DNA of 13,153 bases from Chitinophaga pinensis (lineage in GTDB: Bacteria; Bacteroidota; Bacteroidia; Chitinophagales; Chitinophagaceae): assembly GCA_945866165.1 (NCBI GenBank), contig CAMBGO010000050.1:1-13153 (forward strand). Reading direction: 5' to 3'. The translations under genes and the position numbers were made by a program. Position 1 is the first letter of the stretch. Every line of letters starts with the position of its first letter. The notes below the pieces were generated by a model, which made no database searches, was not told the DNA's origin, and saw only the letters and a list, made by a program, of their open reading frames with translations. This document shows, piece by piece, positions 1 through 7,176 of this stretch.

Positions 1-892
1 GAAATAACATCTGATAGTATGGTCCGCCCATTAACTTTCTGATATAATCAATATGCCCATTTAGATACCTAGTCTTGTCATACCCAATATCTTCCATCTC
101 AAAAGATGTAACAACTTCCTGTTGATCAAACAAGGTTGCCTTGTAAATTCCATATCGATTTGCAGCACCATTGATCCTGTCATCAGCTTGAATGGCCATG
201 AAAACTTTTTGAAATGGCAATACTATGTTTGACAGTGGTTTATAAATCTTTCCATTTTTTACAAATGGCACCACAATAGGAGACTGCTCATAGATGCTTT
301 TATCACGATCATAAAATGCCAACTTGTATATGGATGGAGCAATTGCGTCTAGGATCGAGAAATCAAATCGAAGTGGGTTGTAACAGTTCTCCGTTCTGCT
401 ATCACGTACCTCAAAATGCAGATGCGGTCCCTGGGAAGCTCCAGTGTTACCTGTGTATCCTATTAATTGCCCTTTTTGTACTTGAATAGATTCTTCTGGC
501 ACAACAATATCCACCTTCCATGATTCAAGCTCATATTGTCTTGACTTCAGGTAATGCTGAACAGCCATTGTGAAGCTGTTCAAGTGAGCATATAATGTTG
601 TTAGTCCGTTCGGATGACTTATATACAAAGCATTTCCAAAACCACCTTGCTCAATTTTAATCCTTGAAATATATCCATCTGCAGGAGCATAAAGAGGAAG
701 ATTTTCCCTCGATTCTGTAGAGATATCAAGACCCATATGAAAATGATTGGGGCGCATCTCACCAAAGTTGGCATTGAGCTTGGGCTTTATAGAAAGGGGA
801 AATTTGAAATAAAAAGGATCTGTTTTTAACTGGGCCATGGCCTGAGAAAAGAGACAGAATGGAATGATTAACCTAATCAACTTAGAAAACAT
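1..892 (-). CDS. Secreted M23 family metallopeptidase (LytM/lysostaphin-like), partial at the left edge
   Basis: This gene encodes a zinc endopeptidase that probably cuts peptide cross-links of peptidoglycan in the periplasm. The first 297 codons are present and the C-terminus lies beyond base 1. Residues 1-20 are a signal peptide (positive MFSK start, hydrophobic core, AMA cleavage site before Gln21). The M23 domain covers about residues 35-175. It shows the zinc ligands His52 and Asp56 (HMGLD), the conserved YAH (His103) and the HLHFE motif (His157, His159), so the active site looks intact. About 25 residues are inserted between YAH and the GYTGNTG/HLH block. The region after residue 175 has no domain I recognise. 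The ATG at 892 is chosen because it gives the complete signal peptide. A perfect TAnnTTTG element ends only four bases upstream, so the mRNA may be almost leaderless. The family assignment is firm; the physiological substrate is inferred. Confidence 0.9.
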   Translation of the reverse strand, partial: MFSKLIRLIIPFCLFSQAMAQLKTDPFYFKFPLSIKPKLNANFGEMRPNHFHMGLDISTESRENLPLYAPADGYISRIKIEQGGFGNALYISHPNGLTTLYAHLNSFTMAVQHYLKSRQYELESWKVDIVVPEESIQVQKGQLIGYTGNTGASQGPHLHFEVRDSRTENCYNPLRFDFSILDAIAPSIYKLAFYDRDKSIYEQSPIVVPFVKNGKIYKPLSNIVLPFQKVFMAIQADDRINGAANRYGIYKATLFDQQEVVTSFEMEDIGYDKTRYLNGHIDYIRKLMGGPYYQMLF

Positions 893-896
893 GGCA

Positions 897-929
897 CAAA
901 TTTAGTACCCTTTCAATCATTGTAATCAA
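897..929 (-). promoter_or_regulatory. Candidate Bacteroidota-type promoter for the M23 peptidase
   Basis: On the minus strand TTG (929-927) is followed, after 22 bases, by TAAATTTG (904-897). This fits the Bacteroidota primary sigma pattern TTG-N17..23-TAnnTTTG. Transcription would start at about 890-894, on or next to the ATG at 892, implying a leaderless or near-leaderless mRNA. The tight geometry also makes a chance match possible. Confidence 0.35.
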
Positions 930-1071
930 GACAACCTGATTTATAATTAATTATCTAACAAACCGACACCAACGATGATTATAGGATTTCTTAAAAAAAA
1001 TGATAAAATACAAGATTCCCATACATCAAAAATCAATAATTCGTTGTCTAGTATGAATAACGAACACAACA

Positions 1072-1236
1072 ATGGGTACAAAATTTAGGTTAACATGGAA
1101 TTTACTATTTGCCATCTTCAAATTTGGTAGGAAGAAGTCAAAACAACCAATCAATGATGCAATTTGCTTTCCAGATATGCCTAAAAAGCATATTGTGGAA
1201 GACTTTGAAATGGCCGCTTACCATAACCAAGCCTGA
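1072..1236 (+). CDS. Hypothetical 54-residue protein
   Basis: An ATG-to-TGA frame of 55 codons; I do not recognise the product. It starts MGTKFRLTWN, has a short hydrophobic stretch (about residues 9-18, LLFAIFKFG) followed by a basic patch (GRKKSK), then a more acidic C-terminal half (IVEDFEM). It is too short and too charged for a clear membrane protein or signal peptide. Codon choice looks like that of neighbouring genes, which is the main reason to list it. An in-frame TGA at 1054-1056 limits the start, and ATG 1072 is the first start codon after it. No clear Shine-Dalgarno is visible, as is usual in this phylum. A 37-codon ORF (975-1088) overlaps its start in another frame. The hairpin at 1327-1348 could terminate its transcript. 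It may still be a chance ORF. Confidence 0.4.
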   Translation: MGTKFRLTWNLLFAIFKFGRKKSKQPINDAICFPDMPKKHIVEDFEMAAYHNQA

Positions 1237-1314
1237 TTTTCCACCAACTTTCAACAAAATTTCACTGTTTTAATTTATTGTCTTTTTCTTCCGCTAAAAA
1301 CAGTTGACATAACG

Positions 1315-1322
1315 TAGATTTG
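1315..1322 (+). promoter_or_regulatory. Candidate -7 promoter element upstream of carB
   Basis: TAGATTTG matches the Bacteroidota -7 consensus TAnnTTTG exactly and sits 57 bases before the carB ATG. No TTG lies at the expected 17-23 base distance upstream, so the -33 half is missing or weak. A start near 1326-1328 would place the hairpin at 1327-1341 at the very 5' end of the carB mRNA. Confidence 0.35.
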
Positions 1323-1326
1323 CTCT

Positions 1327-1348
1327 CCGGGAACATCCCGGTTTTTTT
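1327..1348 (+). terminator. Rho-independent terminator-like hairpin in the carB upstream region
   Basis: CCGGGA (1327-1332) pairs perfectly with TCCCGG (1336-1341) around an ACA loop, and seven T follow (1342-1348). This is the textbook layout of an intrinsic terminator on the plus strand. It lies only 31 bases before the carB start codon. It either ends transcription of the small upstream ORF, acts as an attenuator in a carB leader, or forms a 5'-end hairpin if carB starts at the TAGATTTG box. No obvious competing anti-terminator pairing is visible upstream. Confidence 0.6.
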
Positions 1349-1379
1349 ATGCCTATTCATCAACAAATCTAGACCCAAT

Positions 1380-4202
1380 ATGCCAAAAGACAGCTCCATC
1401 CAATCAGTGCTGATCATCGGTTCAGGACCAATCGTAATTGGACAAGCCTGTGAGTTTGACTATTCAGGTTCTCAAGCAGCAAGAAGCCTGACAGAGGAAG
1501 GAGTCAAAGTGATTCTAATCAATTCCAACCCAGCTACCATCATGACAGACCCGATGATGGCAGAAAAAGTTTATCTGTTGCCGCTTAATACGGAAAGCAT
1601 CGAGCAGATCCTGATGGAAAACAATATCGATGCTGTTCTGCCAACAATGGGTGGGCAAACTGCGTTGAACCTTGCAAAAGAAGCTGAAGAGTTAGGCATC
1701 TGGGAAAAATACAATGTTAGACTTATTGGGGTTGACATCAAAGCCATCGACAAGGCAGAGGACCGTGAAAAATTTAGGCAATGGATGATTCAACTTGGCG
1801 TGCCCGTTGCAACTGCTAAAACAGCTAACTCATTTTTAGAAGGGAAGGAATTTGCACAAGAAATAGGATTTCCCTTGGTAATACGTCCATCCTTTACCCT
1901 TGGTGGAACAGGAGGCGGATTTGTGATGAGCAAAGAACACCTTGATGAGGCACTGAACAGGGGACTTTCAGCATCCCCAATTCATGAAGTACTTGTAGAA
2001 GAAGCAGTATTGGGATGGAAAGAATTTGAACTTGAATTACTAAGGGATTCCAAAGACAACGTTGCAATCATTTGTACAGTAGAAAACTTTGATCCAATGG
2101 GGGTTCATACTGGCGACTCTATCACGGTTGCACCAGCCATGACACTCAGTGATACAGCTTTCCAGCTGATGAGAAACACCGCAATCATGATAATGCGTGA
2201 CCTTGGTAATTTTTCTGGTGGCTGCAATGTTCAATTTGCACTCAATCCAGAAACTGAAGAAATCATCGCCATCGAAATCAACCCCAGGGTTAGTCGATCT
2301 TCTGCGCTTGCATCAAAGGCAACTGGATACCCCATAGCCAAAATTGCTGCAAAGCTCGCACTTGGATTTTCATTGGATGAATTAAAAAATCAAATCACAA
2401 AAACCACTTCCGCCTACTTTGAGCCTGCTCTCGATTATGTAATTGTAAAAGTTCCAAGATGGAATTTCGATAAGTTCAAGGGAGCAAACGATACGTTGGG
2501 ATTGCAAATGAAATCAGTGGGCGAAGTGATGGCCATTGGAAGAAGCTTCACCGAAGCAATACAAAAAGCATGTCAAAGTTTGGAAAATAATGCAGTTGGA
2601 CTTGGCTATTATGGAAAAAGTCTGATGCATGCTGACGAACTGGTTGAATACATCAAAACACCTAAATGGGATCGCATCTTTAGAATCAAGGATGCGCTGA
2701 TGGCAGGCATCAGTGTAAAAACAATTTGCCAGGCAACAAGGATAGACAGGTGGTTTATTTATGAAATTCAAAAGATCGTTGACATAGAAAAAAAGATTTC
2801 AAAATATAAACTCGACGCACTTCCCATTGAGCTAATCAAGGAAGCGAAGCAACACGGATTCAGTGATGACCAAATATGCAGAATCATGCAAGACGGAAAT
2901 GAGGATGCATTGTATGAAAAAAGAAAAGCAGCAGGAATAAAAAGGGTTTATAAAATGGTTGATACCTGCTCAGCAGAATTTGAAGCCAAAACACCTTATT
3001 TCTATAGCAGTTTTGAAAATCAAGGCACCAATGAAAGCAAGGTGTCAGATAAAAAGAAAATCATTGTGCTTGGATCAGGCCCAAATAGAATCGGGCAAGG
3101 TATCGAATTTGACTACTGCTGTGTACATGGATTACTTGCAATTAAAGAATGTGGTTATGAAGCCATCATGATGAACTGCAACCCGGAAACAGTTTCTACA
3201 GATTTTGATATTGCTGACAAGCTTTATTTTGAACCCGTATTTTGGGAACACCTTTGGGAATTGATTGAACATGAAAAGCCAGAAGGCGTTATTGTGCAAC
3301 TGGGCGGACAAACTGCACTAAAGCTTGCTGAAAAACTTCACAAGAAGGGAGTAAAAATAATCGGAACGTCATACGACAATATGGACATTGCAGAGGACCG
3401 TGGACGTTTTAGTGATATGCTAAAAAGCCTGGATATTCCTTACCCTAATTATGGAACAGCGTTAAATGTTGATGATGCAATAGCAGTTGCAAAACAAGTT
3501 GGATATCCTGTATTGGTTAGACCTTCGTATGTGTTGGGTGGACAAAGAATGCGTATTGTAATCAATGACGATGAACTAGAACAAGCTGTAGTAAGTTTAC
3601 TTAAACACCTGCCAGATAATAAAATTTTGATTGATCATTTCTTGGATAGGTGTCAGGAAGCTGAAATTGATGGCATCTTTGATGGAGAGAATTTCCATGT
3701 GATGGGTGTGATGGAACACATAGAACCTGCTGGAATCCATAGTGGTGATAGCAATGCAGTTCTTCCTGCATTCAACTTAACGCCATTGATTGTAACTACC
3801 ATGGAATTCTATGCAGAAAAAATTGCAAGGGCATTGAATATTCTTGGACTGATAAACATCCAATTTGCCATCCAAAAAGGACAGGTATTTGTGATAGAAG
3901 CAAACCCACGCGCTTCTAGAACCACTCCTTTCATTGCGAAAGCATACCAAATACCTTACTTGAATATCGCAACAAAGGTGATGATGGGTACACATAAAAT
4001 AACTGATTTTACTTACGAGAAAAAGCTCGAAGGGTTTGCCATAAAAGAACCAGTATTCAGTTTTGATAAATTTCCTGGTGTAAATAAGGAACTTGGTCCA
4101 GAAATGAAATCAACTGGAGAAGCTATTCGATTTATAAAAGACCTGCGAGATCCATATTTCAGAACCTTGTATAAGGAAAGGAGTATGCATTTGAGCAAAT
4201 AA
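1380..4202 (+). CDS. carB: Carbamoyl-phosphate synthase large subunit, short form without the MGS domain
   Basis: CarB makes carbamoyl phosphate from bicarbonate, two ATP and ammonia delivered by the glutaminase subunit CarA, feeding pyrimidine and arginine synthesis. The 940-residue product has both duplicated synthetase halves. The first (about 1-400) begins with GSGPIVIGQACEFDYSG and has the ATP-grasp block RPSFTLGGTGGG and EINPRVSRSS. An oligomerisation region (about 400-555) follows. The second half (about 560-935) has GSGPNRIGQGIEFDY, RPSYVLGGQRMRIV and EANPRASRTT. It stops soon after the second ATP-grasp. The roughly 130-residue C-terminal methylglyoxal-synthase-like domain, which in E. 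coli CarB binds UMP, IMP and ornithine, is absent, as I recall for other Bacteroidota. The start is set at ATG 1380 (MPKDSSIQS), where similarity begins; in-frame codons from 1320 run through the hairpin. carA is not in the window. Confidence 0.97.
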   Translation: MPKDSSIQSVLIIGSGPIVIGQACEFDYSGSQAARSLTEEGVKVILINSNPATIMTDPMMAEKVYLLPLNTESIEQILMENNIDAVLPTMGGQTALNLAKEAEELGIWEKYNVRLIGVDIKAIDKAEDREKFRQWMIQLGVPVATAKTANSFLEGKEFAQEIGFPLVIRPSFTLGGTGGGFVMSKEHLDEALNRGLSASPIHEVLVEEAVLGWKEFELELLRDSKDNVAIICTVENFDPMGVHTGDSITVAPAMTLSDTAFQLMRNTAIMIMRDLGNFSGGCNVQFALNPETEEIIAIEINPRVSRSSALASKATGYPIAKIAAKLALGFSLDELKNQITKTTSAYFEPALDYVIVKVPRWNFDKFKGANDTLGLQMKSVGEVMAIGRSFTEAIQKACQSLENNAVGLGYYGKSLMHADELVEYIKTPKWDRIFRIKDALMAGISVKTICQATRIDRWFIYEIQKIVDIEKKISKYKLDALPIELIKEAKQHGFSDDQICRIMQDGNEDALYEKRKAAGIKRVYKMVDTCSAEFEAKTPYFYSSFENQGTNESKVSDKKKIIVLGSGPNRIGQGIEFDYCCVHGLLAIKECGYEAIMMNCNPETVSTDFDIADKLYFEPVFWEHLWELIEHEKPEGVIVQLGGQTALKLAEKLHKKGVKIIGTSYDNMDIAEDRGRFSDMLKSLDIPYPNYGTALNVDDAIAVAKQVGYPVLVRPSYVLGGQRMRIVINDDELEQAVVSLLKHLPDNKILIDHFLDRCQEAEIDGIFDGENFHVMGVMEHIEPAGIHSGDSNAVLPAFNLTPLIVTTMEFYAEKIARALNILGLINIQFAIQKGQVFVIEANPRASRTTPFIAKAYQIPYLNIATKVMMGTHKITDFTYEKKLEGFAIKEPVFSFDKFPGVNKELGPEMKSTGEAIRFIKDLRDPYFRTLYKERSMHLSK

Positions 4203-4248
4203 TTTCAATTGGGCAAAATCTATTAAATCGCATCCTCTGCTTTTCGCT

Positions 4249-5448
4249 TTAGAGCGTTGATGATTTATATACTTCATCACATACTTGAAGTATAATATCG
4301 CAAGCAAGTGAAAGTTCATCCAAAGTGATGACTAGTGGTGGCGCAATACGCATGCAATTGGATGCAAACAAAAACCAATCAGTGAAAACTCCTAGTTCTA
4401 TGCAGCGGTCAATAATTTTTTTATTCTGCTCAAACGAATCAAACTCAATAGCCATTAACATGCCCACAGACCTGAATGATTTAATCAATGGGTGCTGAAG
4501 TTTATTCTTTAGTAAAGTTCTTTTTATTTCAATTGAATCCATCAGCTTCTCATCAAGCAACACTTCCAATGCGGCCAATCCCGCAGCACAACAAACAGGA
4601 TGTCCACCAAAGGTGGTGATATGTCCCAAAATTGGATTGGAGGCAAGCTCCATCATTTTACTTCGTTCAGCTATAAATGCCCCCAGTGGCATTCCACCTC
4701 CAATTGCTTTACCAAGCACAAGTATGTCGGGTTGAATATCATATTGTTCAAATGCAAATAAGCTGCCCGTCCTACCAAATCCAGTTTGTATTTCATCTAA
4801 GATGAGCAATGCACCCACCTCTTGGCATCTGTTTCTCAACGCTTTCATCCACTCTTTGGAAGGAGCCAATACCCCTCGTTCTGCCTGTATCGGTTCTGCA
4901 ATAACACAAGCTGTAGCTTGGTCAATTTGATAAAGCTGATCAATATCATTGTGATCAAGGTGATACACTTCTGGCAATAAAGGCCGATAAGCATTTCGCC
5001 AATATTCACTTCCCATCACACTTAATGCACCCTGGGTTGAACCATGGTATGATTCATTAAATGCAATCATCTTAGTACGACCTGTAATTTTTTTTGCAAG
5101 CTTCATAGCACCCTCAATTGCTTCAGCACCAGAGTTGGTAAAGTATATACTATCAAGTGAAGTTGGAAGTACTGAGCTCAATTTATGGGCATACATAACT
5201 TGTGGTGATTCAACAAGTTCACCATATACCATCAAATGCAGGTAACGGTCAACCTGATCCTTAATGGCAGTAGTAACTTTTGCATTTCTGTGTCCTATAT
5301 TACAAACACTGATCCCACTAATCAAATCAAGATAAGATTTACCATCTTTGTCCCACATAGTGCAACCCTCAGCCTTCACAATTTGAAGTGCCAGTGGACT
5401 CTCAGAAGTTTGTGCCACATGCGCTAAAAATAATTCCCGTTGATTCAT
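4249..5448 (-). CDS. Class III PLP-dependent aminotransferase (acetylornithine/ornithine aminotransferase-like)
   Basis: This is a fold-type I, class III aminotransferase of 399 residues, the usual length for the ArgD/ornithine aminotransferase group. Visible motifs are the phosphate-binding NSGAEA (105-110), NESYHG (131-136), the PLP-contacting Asp218 in LILDEIQTGFGRTG, the Schiff-base Lys247 in LGKAIGGGMPLGA, TTFGGHP (278-283) and the substrate-carboxylate Arg367 in MRIAPPL. Bacterial members act on acetylornithine, ornithine, 4-aminobutyrate or similar omega-amino donors, and sequence alone does not settle which. The convergent carB hints at arginine metabolism only weakly, because the genes are not co-transcribed. 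ATG 5448 (MNQREL) is preferred over the in-frame ATG at 5502, since the extra 18 residues do not resemble the family and overlap a promoter-like element. The tail runs to within 46 bases of the carB stop. Confidence 0.88.
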   Translation of the reverse strand: MNQRELFLAHVAQTSESPLALQIVKAEGCTMWDKDGKSYLDLISGISVCNIGHRNAKVTTAIKDQVDRYLHLMVYGELVESPQVMYAHKLSSVLPTSLDSIYFTNSGAEAIEGAMKLAKKITGRTKMIAFNESYHGSTQGALSVMGSEYWRNAYRPLLPEVYHLDHNDIDQLYQIDQATACVIAEPIQAERGVLAPSKEWMKALRNRCQEVGALLILDEIQTGFGRTGSLFAFEQYDIQPDILVLGKAIGGGMPLGAFIAERSKMMELASNPILGHITTFGGHPVCCAAGLAALEVLLDEKLMDSIEIKRTLLKNKLQHPLIKSFRSVGMLMAIEFDSFEQNKKIIDRCIELGVFTDWFLFASNCMRIAPPLVITLDELSLACDIILQVCDEVYKSSTL

Positions 5449-5468
5449 CCCGGCAAAGGTCGATAAAA

Positions 5469-5502
5469 TAAAGTTAAACACATACAGACTACACTTAAAC
5501 AA
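5469..5502 (-). promoter_or_regulatory. Candidate promoter for the class III aminotransferase
   Basis: On the minus strand TTG (5502-5500) is followed after 23 bases by TAACTTTA (5476-5469), a seven-of-eight match to TAnnTTTG. The spacer is at the long end of the accepted range. The start would lie near 5464, giving a leader of about 15 bases before the ATG at 5448. Confidence 0.3.
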
Positions 5503-5538
5503 TTAATCATTGCGACGAAATCAATAACTTTACTTTAC

Positions 5539-6051
5539 ATGCCAACGATACTGCCAGTAAAAGGAATTGAACCAAGCTTCGGCAACAACATTTTTATAGC
5601 CCCCAACGCAACAATTGTTGGTGATGTAAAAATGGGTGACGACTGCAGCGTATGGTTCAATGCGGTGATTCGTGGAGATGTTAATTCGATTGAAATTGGC
5701 AATAAGGTGAACATACAAGACAATGCCACCATTCATTGCACCTTCATAAAACACAAGACAATTATTGGGAACAACGTTAGCATCGGTCACAATGCCATGG
5801 TGCATGGATGCACCGTACAAGATAACGTGTTGATTGGCATGGGCGCTATCGTTATGGATGGTGCTGTTATTGGAAGCAATAGCATCATTGCTGCAGGCGC
5901 AGTTGTTCTTGAAGGCACTATTGTAGAGCCAGAATCAATATTTGCAGGTGTTCCTGCAAAAAAGGTAAAAAACATTTCAAAAGAAATGATAGAAGGTGAA
6001 ATTGAAAGAATTGCAAATAACTATGTGATGTATTCCAGCTGGTACAAATAA
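5539..6051 (+). CDS. Gamma carbonic anhydrase family protein (left-handed beta-helix)
   Basis: This 170-residue protein is built almost wholly of hexapeptide repeats ([LIV]-G-x4, e.g. TIVGDV, IEIGNK, TIIGNN, VLIGMG, AVIGSN), which fold into a left-handed parallel beta-helix and normally trimerise. The three metal-ligand histidines of the gamma-CA/YrdA/PaaY group are present: His66 (NATIH), His84 and His89 (SIGHNAMVH). The structural Arg45-Gly-Asp47 (VIRGDV) and Gln60 are also there. An amphipathic C-terminal helix follows (about 146-165). Proteins of this subgroup bind Zn or Fe; many have weak or no measured CO2 hydration activity, so the enzyme role is unproven. There is no signal peptide, so it should be cytoplasmic. 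A small lipoprotein gene follows 11 bases after its stop, suggesting one transcript. Confidence 0.93.
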   Translation: MPTILPVKGIEPSFGNNIFIAPNATIVGDVKMGDDCSVWFNAVIRGDVNSIEIGNKVNIQDNATIHCTFIKHKTIIGNNVSIGHNAMVHGCTVQDNVLIGMGAIVMDGAVIGSNSIIAAGAVVLEGTIVEPESIFAGVPAKKVKNISKEMIEGEIERIANNYVMYSSWYK

Positions 6052-6062
6052 AAACCCACCAC

Positions 6063-6227
6063 ATGAAAAACAAGATGCTGAAATCAATCCTACTTTTTAC
6101 AATCCCATTAATATTGCTGGGATCATGTTCAAGAAAATCAGGCTGTCCGAGCAACGGGAAAAATGTTGGAGCTGAACGATTGATGAGTGGTGAAAAAGTT
6201 CCTAGGGCAAAAAAATTCAAGGTCTAA
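6063..6227 (+). CDS. Small lipoprotein, 54 residues, unknown function
   Basis: This ORF begins with a basic stretch (MKNKMLK), a hydrophobic core (about 8-19) and a lipobox LGSC with Cys22 as the expected lipidation site, so the mature peptide is only about 33 residues. The mature part starts CSRKSGCPSNG, contains a second cysteine (Cys28) and the block GKNVGAERLMSGEKVP, and ends with a basic tail (RAKKFKV). I recall similar short lipoproteins in related Bacteroidota but cannot name a family or function. It follows the gamma-CA gene by 11 bases on the same strand. Its TAA stop abuts the stop codon of rsgA on the other strand with no base between. The complete lipoprotein signal followed by a short patterned tail makes a chance ORF unlikely. 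Confidence 0.75.
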   Translation: MKNKMLKSILLFTIPLILLGSCSRKSGCPSNGKNVGAERLMSGEKVPRAKKFKV

Positions 6228-7154
6228 TTACCATTCCTTTTCCTGAATGCTTTCAAGGATATTATAATAACTGATATAGCGGTCTTCGTGTATCACCCCA
6301 TTTAACACTGCATCTTTAACAGCACAACCTGGCTCGTTGATATGCAAACAATTATTGAATTGACAGGATGATACCAATGCCCGCATTTCAGGAAAATAAT
6401 GGGAAAGCTCCTGCTTTGGAATATCTGCAATTGCGAACTCCCTCATGCCGGGTGTATCGATGATCACACCGCCATTGGGCAAATCATACATCTCAGCAAA
6501 GGTTGTGGTATGCAACCCTTTTCCACTCCATTCACTTACTTCCTGCGTTTTAATATTGGCACCAGATAAAATATGATTTATAAAACTAGACTTCCCCACG
6601 CCTGAATGTCCGCTCAACAACGTAACCTTTTGATGTAATAATTGATTCAAGGTGTCCAAACCAGACCCGTTTGTAAGGGAAGTCACCAATACACGATAAC
6701 CAATTTTCTCATACATCTTCTGTCGCTCTTCAGATAAAAGCAAATCCTTTTCAGTATAAAGATCAGACTTATTAAACACTACAATTGCTGGAATGTGAAA
6801 GGCTTCACAGGTCAACAGAAACCGGTCTATAAAACCCAGTGAAGTTTTAGGATCGCGTATAGTTGCAATGAGTAACGACTGATCAAGATTAGACGCAATG
6901 ATATGATGCTGCCTTTTATTTGCAGGCGAAATTCTATTCACATAGTTTTTCCGATCCTCGATGTTGAATATCATTACACTTCCTTCTACCTCATCTTCCA
7001 TCTCAAATTCCACAACATCCCCAACAGCAATGGGATTGGTTGAAGTGAAACCATCCATTTTGAATTTTCCTTTCAGCCTGGCTTTGTAAAAAACACCAGT
7101 GCTGCTCTTTACAACATACCAGCTACCAGTGGATTTATAAACAATGCCTTTCAT
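6228..7154 (-). CDS. rsgA: Ribosome small subunit-dependent GTPase A
   Basis: RsgA (YjeQ) is a circularly permuted GTPase that binds the 30S subunit late in assembly and checks the decoding centre, releasing maturation factors such as RbfA. The 308-residue product has the full family order: an N-terminal OB-fold (about 1-75), then G4 NKSD (128-131), the G1 P-loop GHSGVGKSS (182-190), a G2 region around TTTFAEM (217-222) and G3 DTPG (233-236), which is the permuted G4-G1-G2-G3 order. A C-terminal zinc knuckle follows, with Cys264, Cys269, His271 and Cys277. All key residues are present. It lies 22 bases downstream of nadE on the same strand and is probably co-transcribed with it. It ends exactly against the small lipoprotein gene. 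Confidence 0.97.
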   Translation of the reverse strand: MKGIVYKSTGSWYVVKSSTGVFYKARLKGKFKMDGFTSTNPIAVGDVVEFEMEDEVEGSVMIFNIEDRKNYVNRISPANKRQHHIIASNLDQSLLIATIRDPKTSLGFIDRFLLTCEAFHIPAIVVFNKSDLYTEKDLLLSEERQKMYEKIGYRVLVTSLTNGSGLDTLNQLLHQKVTLLSGHSGVGKSSFINHILSGANIKTQEVSEWSGKGLHTTTFAEMYDLPNGGVIIDTPGMREFAIADIPKQELSHYFPEMRALVSSCQFNNCLHINEPGCAVKDAVLNGVIHEDRYISYYNILESIQEKEW

Positions 7155-7176
7155 AATGAATACAATATATGCATTG

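Larger units (their letters stand above)
893..1379. other. Mainly non-coding interval between the M23 gene and carB
   Basis: This 487-base AT-rich stretch separates the divergent M23 and carB genes. It holds the candidate M23 promoter at its left end, one plausible small ORF in the middle (1072-1236) and a promoter-like element plus a terminator-like hairpin at its right end (1315-1348). I see no tRNA, no direct repeat array and no recognisable riboswitch. No PyrR-binding-loop-like sequence was recognised ahead of carB. Confidence 0.6.

Noticed and set aside
1320..1379. N-terminal extension of CarB from a TTG at 1320
   Set aside because: The 20 extra residues are encoded by the hairpin and T-run and do not resemble CarB; similarity starts at ATG 1380.
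4240..4260. Small hairpin CGCTCTAAAGCG at the end of the aminotransferase gene
   Set aside because: Only four base pairs and no T-run on either strand, so it is not supported as a terminator for carB or its convergent neighbour.
5449..5502. Longer start of the class III aminotransferase at ATG 5502
   Set aside because: The 18 added residues do not fit the family and overlap a promoter-like TTG/TAACTTTA pair.
5525..5532. TAACTTTA as a promoter for the gamma-CA gene
   Set aside because: No TTG lies 17-23 bases upstream and the start would fall on the ATG; only a partial -7 match.
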